64,000 nucleotides of DNA from Dysidea avara (taxonomy: Eukaryota > Porifera > Demospongiae > Dictyoceratida > Dysideidae): NCBI RefSeq assembly GCF_963678975.1, contig NC_089276.1, positions 31,264,368 through 31,328,367 on the forward strand, written 5' to 3'. Numbering within the stretch: the stretch's first letter is position 1; each line of letters starts with the position of its first letter. The notes under the pieces are model-generated. The model searched no databases and had not been told where the DNA came from. It worked only from the letters and a program-made list of their open reading frames with translations. Shown in pieces: positions 46,162 to 57,281 of this stretch. The translations under genes were made by a program, and so were the position numbers.

Positions 46162-49100
46162 TCAACTGTCAGTTGTCTTTGGCTTTGGAGCCACAACTCT
46201 TAATCCATTAGCATAGCAATAAGAAATATATTTGTTGCGACGCTTTATCATTCGGTGTAAAAAGAAATGAAAATGTGTCTTTGGCATGGCACAAAGTATC
46301 TTCTTAAAGCGGCTCAACCATGCAAATGTTTGCTCACATGCCATCGTATTCAAATCTGGTTTAGCTTTACGTAGGTTTTCTGAGCTATACTTCTGTTTAC
46401 AGGAAGCATCACGATGATTTTTCATATGGAAATCATCAATAACTTTGTTCACATCTAACCAAATATATTTCAAGTCATTTGGTAGTGGTAGTGGTAAGCG
46501 AGAAACTCGCAAATTATTGAGGTGACACATATTATCATAAGATATGGTCAGTGTTTTCCAAGCATCTCGACCTTTAGTTCCAAACTGGCACACTAGCCAC
46601 ATCACCACTAACATGAAAACTTGAGCTGGACCCTCCGACCTACAAACAAAATAACAGTAACTATGTAATATGTGACCAGATTTGTAAAAAGAACACCTTT
46701 TCCACACATTGACATGTCAGTAAACAACTGCTACTTCTCTGCACTGGCGGTATGAAAATAAAGTAGGTTTAATCATGGAAAATAGAAAACAAATTTCAGC
46801 ATTGATACAAAAGTTACAAAGTTTTAAAGTTCACAAATGGGTCAAATTGTATGTGGGAAAGTAGTACCTTTTTGCAAATACAGTCACATTTTATACAATA
46901 ACAGCATTTTGACAGCTACCATGTGTGTACAAAGTATCAAGGGATGATAACCCCCATGTTATGCCTCTGGTGCTGTAGTAATGTTTTAATAGGATTCCCC
47001 GCAAAAGTGATATGCACCACTAAAATGTTTTGTCTAAATACCCCTTGGAATTAAAATAAGCAAGAAAGGTCACCAACTTAGTATATCTAAATCATATGCA
47101 GCTCTACAACAAGAAAAGATGACAACCCGGATTTTCCTCTGCCTGTTTGATCAATGATCCTAAGTTAGAGGCTCATAGATGCAACAAACGGCCACCATTT
47201 CAGGCCACAATGAGTGGCATGTACCCATTCTAGTTACAAAGAGTGTCTGTCTTCTGTGTTTGCCTTTCTTCTTGCATAGATACCTGCCCTACCAGCAGGA
47301 CCATCTAGCACATTCCAAAATAATGTCCTTCTACTAAATAATTATGTACAGTAGCACAGAATTATAGTGAATCACAACATTCCAGTTATTGAAGTTCTGT
47401 GATGTGCATGCTTACTGTATGTGTTTGAATTTTTTTAATCTTACTTGTACAATGGTTGCCATCTTTCTATATGGCCTCCAGCACCAACACAAAACCATGT
47501 TCCTCTTGTCCACTTCTGTAGTGTGCCAGGTTTTTCTCCTGTGTCCTTGTTACATGTAGTTTTTGTTGCTGTCACTTCTTCAGTCTGGTCCACTGCTTTG
47601 GCAAATTCAGCATAGCTTTTAATACCAGAATCAGTTCCTGGATATTAAATTGATTTTATAATACATTTGGCCATTTAAGGCTACACATGGTATATCATAG
47701 TGCATTCACAGGTGTATTCACACACTATACTCATTATCATGTATAGGGAATTGAGGCACACACTAACATTAATGATATCTTATAAATATTTATCCTAAAA
47801 GTGATTGGCAGAGCAGCAAGGTAAACCACAATTTCCTACATTGTATTTTGACCTTTATTTGAAAAATGTTTTAACAAGCAAGAAAGTGAAGTCTGTAAAT
47901 TGGAATTTAGGGTTTATTTTGCCACTTCAATAATTGCTTCTTTTTTGTTGCCTTTCAGGGTCAGATGTGTAGCTACTTGTATGGGCATCTAAGGCAGCTG
48001 CCTCACGAAATTTTGGGTGGTTCAGTGAATTGACAAACTAAATAATCTGTCATTTTATATTTATTCAAAATTTTCATAAACTTTTAATGAGCTATGCTAT
48101 CTAGTTTACCCGAGATAATGCTGAGGGAAGACCTCAGAAGTAATTCCAGATAGGCTCAGAGGTTTTAAGTTGTCATACAAGATCAATATACCCTAATAGA
48201 GCAGTCTGTCTCATCAATTAAAAAAATTCTGGCTACATCCTTATTTTAGTTTTTCATTCCTTTTTAATGATTGTTCTAATAGAATGACTGCTAAAGTCGT
48301 GTTATGGCAACTGCTTCACTAGGGTGTATCGTTCTTATGTAATAATCTGGATTAAACTCTCTATTGAAGCATGATTAGTATTTGACAACTTTCGTCATAA
48401 ATTTTAAATTCACTGAAGCCAAGCAATTTATATAGCTAGAGTTGTACCTTCTGCATATGTATAATTTTAATCTAGGTATCTCAATAATTATCTACACTAT
48501 TATCATGTGTACCTGGTTGATGGAAACTGGTTAATTTGTTGTATGGCTTAACCCATACAGGAAGACGGAGAAAGCCAGGAACAAAAATAGTATCAGACCT
48601 AAAATTTACTTTGCTTTCAACTAAGAGTAAATTACTGGGACTCGATGTAAATATGGAAATTATGTCACGTGTCATTTAGCTTCTAGTCTTTCAACTGCTA
48701 TACTTACCTAGATTCCAAAATCAACTTATGTAGTTTTGTATAATTTTAATATTTCAAATTCAAGAATGCCTCAAGTGTTGATGGTTGTGATAAGTGATAG
48801 ATGGTTGTATTCAGTTTTTTATTTGAAATGGTTTTGTTATTAAGGATTTGACTATATTTGTTTTGACTGCTATTAATGCTTTAAAAATCCTACCATCTTT
48901 TAATGTTGGTGCAAAAGCAACTATATGGGGTTGCAGATCCCATGCTGAAAAATTTTAAAAATCCATGGGAAAAGTTGTGGCATAGAGATTTTTAATAATT
49001 TTAGTATCAATTTGAATTCTAAAACTTCTACAGCTTCTAGGGGTGCAACATAGGTGCAACTCCCAGACTCGTTTGAAATTTATTTATTTACAGCTATATA

Positions 49101-52100
49101 TATATATATATAACAATGTTCATGCTGTCCCACCTGTATGTCTGGTCTAGAATTGCCAGTGTTTGACATCATGAGTTGTATAAACAATGCTAATTTACAC
49201 AGTACATTTAAGTCAACAGAACAGAATGATTATGTTATTGACATGCATAGGATAGACCTGTCCAGCCCACAACAAATATGCTTGCAGCACCTTTGCATAT
49301 GGTGGGATGCCTGTTTCACACATTACAGCTCAGTCTAAAGCATTCCAGAACATCATTTACATGTAGTACTTTGTCAATAGCAAGTTATCTTGTTTATCGG
49401 CAAGTTACATTACTTAATGCTTTGTCACCTACCCACCAACCCTACTACTTCAGTCAAAAGAAAAAACCCAACCTTTCAGTGATTGACAACTGACATGGGA
49501 TCCCAGTTTGGAGGGGCACAGTGTTTATTGCTTAAATTAACAGTAATTCTCAAGGAGATGACAATCTCTCAAGGGGAGCAATTTTAATAAAGATATTGCT
49601 GCAGCAACATCATCCCACCTCCTTTGCCTAAGAGATTTCACATGCCCCAGTGAAGTCCTGGGCTTGTCCAATTTATCACCAAGTTAGCTTAATTACATAA
49701 GCCATAACCATGCAATAGTTTTACTGGCCTGCCTAGGATGCATGTGAGATTGTGATGCTTGCGTGGATGATGTCATTTGGGTCAGGGGCTAAAATAGCTA
49801 CTTTTTACAACTAGCCCAACTCGAAACCAGAGGGAGAGAGAGGCGCTATATTACACAGAGGCATAACCAGAAGGTGTGTGTGTTTTACAACTACAACAAA
49901 AAGTACTGGTAGCAGGGGTCTGGGGGCCCAGCTGTTGAAAGACTTTGAGCATTTTTATAGTACAAAAGTCAACTTGTTTCGACTTTTTATTTTATTGAGG
50001 ATGTGCCAAACACATGCACCCTAGTGCATGATCATTATATGTGAGTCTATTGATTTCATTCTAATACTGCAGACTACAGTATGTAGTATGTGTAAACTCA
50101 CCCCTATATGATAGGTGCAGGTCAGGTTTGCTACACGGTTTATATAAACTGTTAATACAATAGACTTGAATGATTTAGTTGAAAATAGTTATTTTGAGAT
50201 TGGGTATTTTTAAAGTGAAATGTTATTTACAGTAAACTTTAATGATCTGTGCTAATTTTGCCTCACATGTACATTTTACAACTAGCCTATTCATCATTTA
50301 CAACTAGCCAAAGGTCAGTTATAACTAGCTTTTTGGCCACAAATAGACCCCTTTTTTGCGGTACTCACATGTGGCTAGTATATGAAGGTGATGAACTATA
50401 TGTAAATAAGGAAAGGAGTAGTAAGTCTAGTGAAAAGTAGTAATGTTCAAGCATGTATGCAAGAAACTACCAATGTATCATGAAGAGTTTAATAACAAAA
50501 ACTAAAGACAACATTACAATGACATACCCTGACATATTGCAGCTGATTGAACTGATACATCAACATTCTCTGAAAAACATTGAACATGTTTTTTGAAGTT
50601 GAGATATTCTTTTAACGTCACAGGAACACCTTTCTTCTTCATCACCTCAGAGTGCTCAGAGCAAAAGGCATTTCCAGGTAGAGGTCCATTGGAGCATGTT
50701 TTAACATAATTTAGATTGTTGGAAAATGCATCTTCGCTTTTATCAACATCAAACATGCATACAGGGTAGTGCAATTTCCAATTTCCATCAATGGCCCACA
50801 ATTCTCCACATCCTACAGTTGAAAAATATGTGCTATATACATTAAACCAAATGCATACTGATATATTTCTGACCTCGTTTTTTGCATTCATCAGAGCAAT
50901 TTTCATGTTTATAAACTGAATTGGCCCTTTTTATGTCTACTTCTTCCATGTAATTTTCTTGGGCTTGGGGTCCACTGAAAATATAACTACGGTGATTCTC
51001 TTCAGACAATTCTTTTTCGATTTGATGTGTCCACCAAGCACTTGCTACACTCTTGCGGTGCAGAAGCTGACTAGTCTGTTGCTCTTGGGAGTCATCTGAA
51101 CATATGTTAAAAGGTTACAAATTGAAGAATGACTGAAAGTAAGTGCAATATAACAATAAGATGGAAGTTATAGAGTCCTATGAAAATCGTAGGATATATT
51201 CATTAATGTAAGTACATATGTGATGTAGTGGTGACAAAACCTAGAGGGTCTATTGCCTAGTGTGTGGTTGGAACTATATAATCTATATACATATACTGTA
51301 TGCCACGCATATTTCACTATATCTTCTTACATACATATGCTAGAGTATCCACCATACATATCTAAATTTGATACGTTTACAACCATTTCACACAGTTTTT
51401 TTAATCGATACTCACTGCATGTATCAGGAAAGCTCAATTTTATAGTGGCAAGAGTGGGTGGAAGGGTGGTATGACATTTTACAAAGCATAAAAATTAAAG
51501 CACCATTTTAGGAATCGGTATGGATAAGCCAAGTTATGAGCCAATTAGTACTCAAAACCAGCAACTCAATATTTAACACCGTGAAACTGTACAGCCACAC
51601 AGCCATCTCTTAGTTGACATATAAGTCCCAGGCAAAGGGAGACCTCACACACTGAACTTATTACTTTATATATATTATTATTAAAATGTGACCGGGCCTG
51701 CAAAACACAGGGCGTGTGGCCACATAAACTTTGTCCACTTTTTATAACTTTGCTGACTCATAATTTCTTCTGTCATTTGGCTATGGCTAAGCAATGTTCA
51801 TCACTTATTGTGAATTTAACTGGTCATGTAATGCAAGTTACAGAATGAAAATATTCTCTTCCAGCACTGAGATATGTTTTGTTCTGTGATGAGATTAGTG
51901 CATGCCGACATGCCCAATTTTCGCAGGTCCGGTCAGATATTTTATTTCATGTATTCATTTTGTAAAGCATGACGGTAAATTCTACACATACATTAAGCTC
52001 CAACTGTTTTGGAGATATATAGACCAGTATAATTGTCCTTACAATTTTATTTCACAGGGTTCCATTATAATATTTTATTAACAGAGGATGTCCAAAATTT

Positions 52101-55100
52101 CTAGGGAATGCTTTCAGACCTTTAGAATGCCTGTTCCTACCGGCTCATTGTCAATGTCGCAGAGCTCACACTACTGTCTCCAAGACTGAGCCAGTTGACC
52201 AAGCTGCTCACATCTGTCAACAACACAGCAGCACCAATCAACCGATTTTTGTCCACGTTGCTACCCCAACTGCTATACTATTCCGGACAACTGCTGCAGC
52301 TTAACTGACCATGCAACTGGCCCCAGCCAACCAGGCTGCAGTTGGCCACGGTTTACAGCCAACTCACATCACCAACTGGTTACTTGACTGACTCAACCTA
52401 CTGTATGATTATAGTTTTCAACTGTAGTTGTGAAGTAAGAACCAATCTCCTAGGCTTAACTTTGTCATTGTCACAGCAGCTTCTTCGCATCTGCATCGTT
52501 CACTACTCACTCAGTGGTGGGGAGTACTGTGGCAACCAGCTACCAGGTATTAGCATTTGCTTACATCAAGAAGCCATTGAAGCCTATATCTTCACATTAT
52601 AGACCCACATTTCTAGTAATGGTTCTAGTTTTCACAATGAGTTCCAGTGAAAATCTATATACCCCAGGAACTTGAGAGTTTGAAGCGAGGACCTGTTAAG
52701 TACACCAGTCTGCATTGATTGGGTTTTGCTGAAACATACACTGTATTTGCTATGTGAGGTAGCTCAAATCAGGCAAAATGTTTCATGCTGATCAAAATGG
52801 TACAAAATGGACCACCACTGTAAGTCACCTTATACGTACTGTAGTTAAACAACACAGATGCATACTGGTGCTGTTAATTTTCACTGAACAACTGATTAAA
52901 TGATTGGAGATCATTGAAACTCTAATAATCGATAATACTAATTGATAATTGGCTTCCAAAAGTTTTACTGAAATGCACACCTATATTTGAAATTTTGAGT
53001 AGCTGTAAGAGCATGCTGAACAAGCTTATCACGATAAACTTAGCAAATCAGGTCTCAGCTATTTCATGTTTTTATCAATAAAGAATAGTTTAGCATACTC
53101 TGGCACAGATTTACTGTTTAAGAATTGCACCTTGATAGTAAGTATTTAATTGTACCGATTAACTGATTACGAACAATTATTTATGACCAATTAATTGGAG
53201 ATACATTCCGTAGCTGCACAGCGCCAATGTACAAACAAATCATGTTACTATACTGTGTTAACATACCTACTGCATTTGCTCTCAAGTTTACACTGTTGTA
53301 TTTCTTCAGAAAATACTTTAAATTAATATAATTGTAGTTATTGGTTTCCCTCATCCACTCATTGTATACTTCTGCAGATCCTTCAAAGCTTGTCCAGCAA
53401 TGATGCCTGCATAATAATACAGTGTGCATTAAATTGTGCTAGCAATAATGAACTGCAGAAGCTACAATACTTCACATACAATTCAAATTTTCCAATCACA
53501 TTTTTATACTGTACATATACAAAAGATTAAACTTCGGTTGGTTTTAAAGTATAGTCATGAAATAGCTACGTACTGTGAAATAATGTGACACATATTAAAG
53601 TTCATTTTGTGGAATACTAGTAAATTCATTGGTAAGTTTAAGGCTCTGTTTGCTTAAATATACCGCACATAATCATACTTGTTTAAAATATACAAACGCA
53701 CATTTGCACATTTGAGCTAGAGAACACAGCACACAAGCTAAGACAATTCACATATGATTTTTGAATAACACTGTATTGCCATGGTCAGCAAATTTACATG
53801 CAGGATTAACATAGCATGTGGACCCATAAACTAGCTACATAACCAGTGAAAGGTAGAATTTGTAATGTACAGCTTGATAACTTACCCAGCTGAAGCCCAT
53901 TTTTCACACAGAGCTCTTTCGATATAGCAAACATTAGATGCTTTTACCAGGTCATTTTCATTGTCATAAAATCTGTATGAAACATGCACAATCAAGTATC
54001 TAGCATCATGATAGCTCACACTCTAACCTGTATCCACCAAAGTATCTCCACCAAATGAGTCGTACCTGTAGTTGATACCACATGACTTACATCTTAAAAT
54101 AATCTTCTGGGCTGGGACAGGGCCGCTAATCATATAACAGATGACAGTAATTGGATTGTGGTTGATATGCAGTGTTGATGAGCATTGCAGACATTCAGTA
54201 CACTTAGGGCCAAGAAACTTGTTAACTGGTTTACCAAGTTTCATTGTTGCCTATAAAAGATTCATATCTGACATTTATTTAAAAGCACAAACTGATACTT
54301 ACCTCCCACAGGATTCTTTCTGATGGCTTTCCACAAAGTTCTTTGGTGACAGATGGCAATGCATCAGCTTCTGCTAACAACTGGTTGATAGTAGAGACTT
54401 CATAACTAGTTGAAAAAATTGAATTCATTATGGTGCAAATGAGAGCAGCTCTGTGATGCTTGTAGGTTGTTGGCACATGTTGTGAAAGCTGAATGAGCAA
54501 AGTTGCTTGATCAAATTGTCCATTTTCCATTGAACCCAGTAGAAGCTTTTCTGAGAAATGGAAATAAAAATGTAATGATGTCTCCTGGCCTTACTGGTAT
54601 TTATATAACTTATAATTAATCAGATCTGTGATGTCAACGGGCCAGGCAGAGGAGACTAGACACACATCATAGCCCTTACATAATGACAAAGTGATCATGA
54701 GTAGCAATTTCCTATGAGCAAACCACGGACAGTAGTGATGGTTTACACAGTTCTTATTGTTTTTCTTTTAGCTTATAGCTTTACACTGAACTTTTTCAAT
54801 AAAGGATAAAATTAGCAACAAACAATTTAATTATATTTAAGCCTAAATGATGAAAATTAAAGGCTTTATGATTATTGCTAGTAAGCAGTTGGCTTTTGCA
54901 GTAATATCTGAGCTAAACCATCAGCATGCATTAGCATGCAGGTATTCCATGAGCTAAAACTGTATAATTACCTTGCTAGTTACAGACCCATGCTATAATG
55001 TACATAGATTAACACTACTCTATCATGTAGGCTGCATATCTTCACTGTTTAATTGCAGTGCATAGTAATGAGTTAAACACAAAACCTAATGGTGTATGTT

Positions 55101-57113
55101 GTGATTTATATACCAGTGTATGCACAAGAACATAAGCTAATCTATCCCAGAACAGCACATGGGACAAACACAAAGTAGATCAATATGTCTTTTAGTCCAA
55201 CTCAGCATTGCCTGTGCTGATAAATTGTGGATACAAATGCTGGTTGATATGGGTGGGATTGATATATCGTTTGAGGTTAACACACTGGTACGTAAACACA
55301 CTAAAGTTATTGTGGTTTGTTTTTTCAGGAAAGTAGCTCACCAATATGTTTTGAGGGCTCCATGCCAGGGCTGAAAACTGTAGGCCAAAACGTTGGTAGG
55401 TAAAACTGTAGTATAAAGGTGCTATCAAGAGAATGAGGAACTTCTTGATATGGGCATGGGTCATATAAGTAAAAGGTATTCTCTCTACAGTTAAGTGGTG
55501 AACATTATGAAATATTCATGAGTGTCCAGATCAAGCACCAAACTATTGACAAGAACTTAGCTCTATTTTTCCATAAATCTTTTCCTAAACCATGTTCTAT
55601 GCACTTACCAGGGCTTATTGAATTATAGCCTATAGCCTACGTCTGCTAAAGTAAACTAGCTAGCTAGCTACTGTTTAATCCATTGAATAGAATAGGCAAA
55701 GTTGTAACTCAGTGCTAGAATGGACAAAAACGGTGTAACAAAACATATTGAAAAGAAAAGGTGCAACTAAAAGGCTAGCCAAAACAACAAAAAAAAACAT
55801 TTATTACCTGGAATTTGACCGACATATAATTTTACTTGTCAGATCTGTGTACTACCATCATGCTAATATGTGAAATGTGGTTAACTTCACTGTAAAAATT
55901 GTTTATGAATTCGAACGCATGAGTAGGTTGAACGAAATATAATTGTGGCTTATCGGATAAATTTATGCTGCACACCGTTGGGTGTGAATGACGAACAACA
56001 GCAGTTAGAAGCTTCATTTAAACATCAAGTTGTTCCTGTGCTAGGCTGTTGCACTTGAGGAGTCAAGCTATTTACAAACTGCATGGTTGAATGCAGAGAA
56101 AATCCTGAATCCCAGGCTATGTGGCTCCGGCAAGTAGCGGGATGTCAAGCATGATCAACACCTGGAAGTCTGCATGTGCTCATCACAGTTTTCAGTACAT
56201 GTTTCTGACTCCCTGCTTTACAGGCTGAGTGAAGCCTCAGCAGGCAGCTTGATTACTGTGACTTGTTTCTTGTCCCGACCACGTCACCCTTTATCTGGAT
56301 TACATCACCTCAAATTTCATTTTTTGCTGTTATCCGTCACATACACAAGTAATTTGCTGTTAAGAAGGCTGCATGGTTACTTAACAGTATTGGAAATCTC
56401 CCTATATGCAGTTCACTGAGCCATAAAGGAGCAAAATGTGAGTGTATTCCTCGGAAGGCTTTAGCTAAGCTTTATAGTGATAGGTAGCCTGCTATACTGC
56501 TGGTTTGGAGTATTTTCTTTTATTGTGAATAATGAAAACGACCTCCCTCCCACATACAAATCCCAAATTGTGGATGAGCCAAGTTTTCCAGGCCTACTAG
56601 CTATAAACCTCATGAACTGTACTAACTGGCATGTACAGAATGCTTGAACTCATATTAAATATTGTATGCAAACAGACAGATGGCTTTTCTCTGTCTCTCT
56701 TATATATATAAAGTTAGCCTAGCTATATATTTATGAGAGAGAAAAGTCGTCTGTATAATTATATAGCTATATAATTAATTCATATTATATATACCTTTAG
56801 ATTTTGTCTGTGGTTCACATTCCTGATGTTTTCTGGGATTTCTTTGGGACTGGGAACCAGGTGAGGCAACATCGGCATGATTACTAAATTCAATTGAGTT
56901 ATCTACTTTCGTGCTAAGATATCTCCCATCCGAAACAACCATAGCTCCAACTTTGGCGTTACTCGAGTCCAATGCTGATTCGTCTGTATCATCGATTTGC
57001 GTGTCGAAGGATTTGTCGAGATCATACGGGTTATCAATCTGTCCACTATCTTGTAAAACGATTTCATCCAATTCCTTCACCAACTTTCGTTTCCTTCCTT
57101 TCCTGGAAGACAT
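46162..57113 (-). CDS. KDZ-family transposase-like protein, nine exons, 718 aa, intact
   Basis: Exons: 57113-56795, 54550-54303, 54250-54066, 53972-53886, 53406-53267, 51095-50874, 50812-50528, 47637-47445, 46639-46162. All have GT-AG sites and matching phases, giving 719 codons with no internal stop. Residues 1-106 are basic then acidic/Ser-rich (SSRKGRKRKLVKELDEI). Residues 190-251 hold CxxC pairs (C206/C209, C243/C246), like the cysteine clusters that accompany KDZ transposases. C393, C397 and C402 precede AIDGNWKLHYPVC (D409). Residues 546-582 include TRGTWFCVGAGGHIERW. SYDNMCHLNNLR (D595) and ACEQTFAWLSRFKKIL (E662) match the KDZ core, so D409-D595-E662 is a plausible RNase H-fold triad. 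The start is the ATG at 57113; an open frame extends further upstream but has no ATG. DNA transposition or a domesticated derivative are both possible. Confidence 0.85.
46671..46888. mobile_element. MITE family A, copy 3, in the last KDZ intron
   Basis: Ends TGTGACCAGATTTGTAAAAA and TTTTTGCAAATACAGTCACA are inverted. It starts only about 30 bp upstream (in gene sense) of the acceptor of the last exon at 46640, yet that acceptor keeps its TTTGTAG consensus. Confidence 0.78.
46965..47345 (+). repeat. Dispersed repeat E, copy 3, in the last KDZ intron
   Basis: Shares AGGATTCCCCGCAAAAG, CGGCCACCATTTCAGGCCAC and TGTGTTTGCCTTTCTTCTTG wording with 6340-6700. Confidence 0.45.
47646..50525. other. 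KDZ intron 7 (2.9 kb)
   Basis: Between exons ending at 50528 and starting at 47637. It contains a motif copy (48181-48206), a (TA)n tract near 49095-49111 and unsupported short ORFs. A 64-codon minus frame (48481-48675) has no splice sites that would fit it into the KDZ protein. Confidence 0.6.
51687..51937. mobile_element. MITE family A, copy 4 (diverged), in a KDZ intron
   Basis: Ends TGTGACCGGGCCTGCAAAAC and TTTTCGCAGGTCCGGTCAGA are inverted. The interior has diverged from the other copies. Confidence 0.7.
52090..52600. other. GC-richer block in KDZ intron 5, unexplained
   Basis: Richer in CA/CC than its surroundings, with several open short frames (CGCAGAGCTCACACTACTGT..). It looks like decayed coding sequence of a mobile element, but I recognise no domain. 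Confidence 0.3.
54551..56794. other. KDZ intron 1 (2.2 kb)
   Basis: AT-rich, with no supported exon on either strand. A short TATA-rich inverted stretch lies at 56698-56790. Small ORFs at 55159, 55192 and 56174 are unsupported. Confidence 0.5.
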
Positions 57114-57281
57114 AGCTGAGAGCTCACCGCTAGTGTAGATATGCGCTAGTGACGCAATACGGCCAATCAACTTTCCGGAAGTAATTTTTTTAGGCGGCAA
57201 CCATGCAGCTTTCCATATAAGTCGGCTAGGGCATTCAGCAAAGTTATTTGTAGTTCCTGTGCTTTCTGTTCGTCGGACTTA
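57114..57281. promoter_or_regulatory. Shared 168-bp divergent promoter region
   Basis: It separates the start codons of the minus-strand KDZ gene (57113) and the plus-strand NTPase gene (57282). Both genes must start transcription within or beyond this gap, so they are likely to share a bidirectional promoter. No clear TATA box was seen. The region is locally GC-richer (ACTTCCGGAAAGTTG near 57169-57183, an ETS-like core on one strand). Confidence 0.6.

Noticed and set aside
48481-48675. 64-codon minus ORF as an extra KDZ exon
   Set aside because: No splice sites or phase allow it; exons on either side already join in frame.
52090-52600. A protein gene in the GC-richer block
   Set aside because: Frames are short and broken, no domain is visible, and the block lies in a KDZ intron.
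54023-54065. Longer form of KDZ exon 3 using the donor at ACAG/GTTAGAG
   Set aside because: It ends in phase 1 and puts a stop in the next exon; the donor at CTACAG/GTACGA gives phase 2 and a clean join.
57114-57200. N-terminal extension of the KDZ protein from 57200
   Set aside because: The codon at that point is TTG, and an upstream ATG in the area hits a stop at once; the first in-frame ATG is at 57113.
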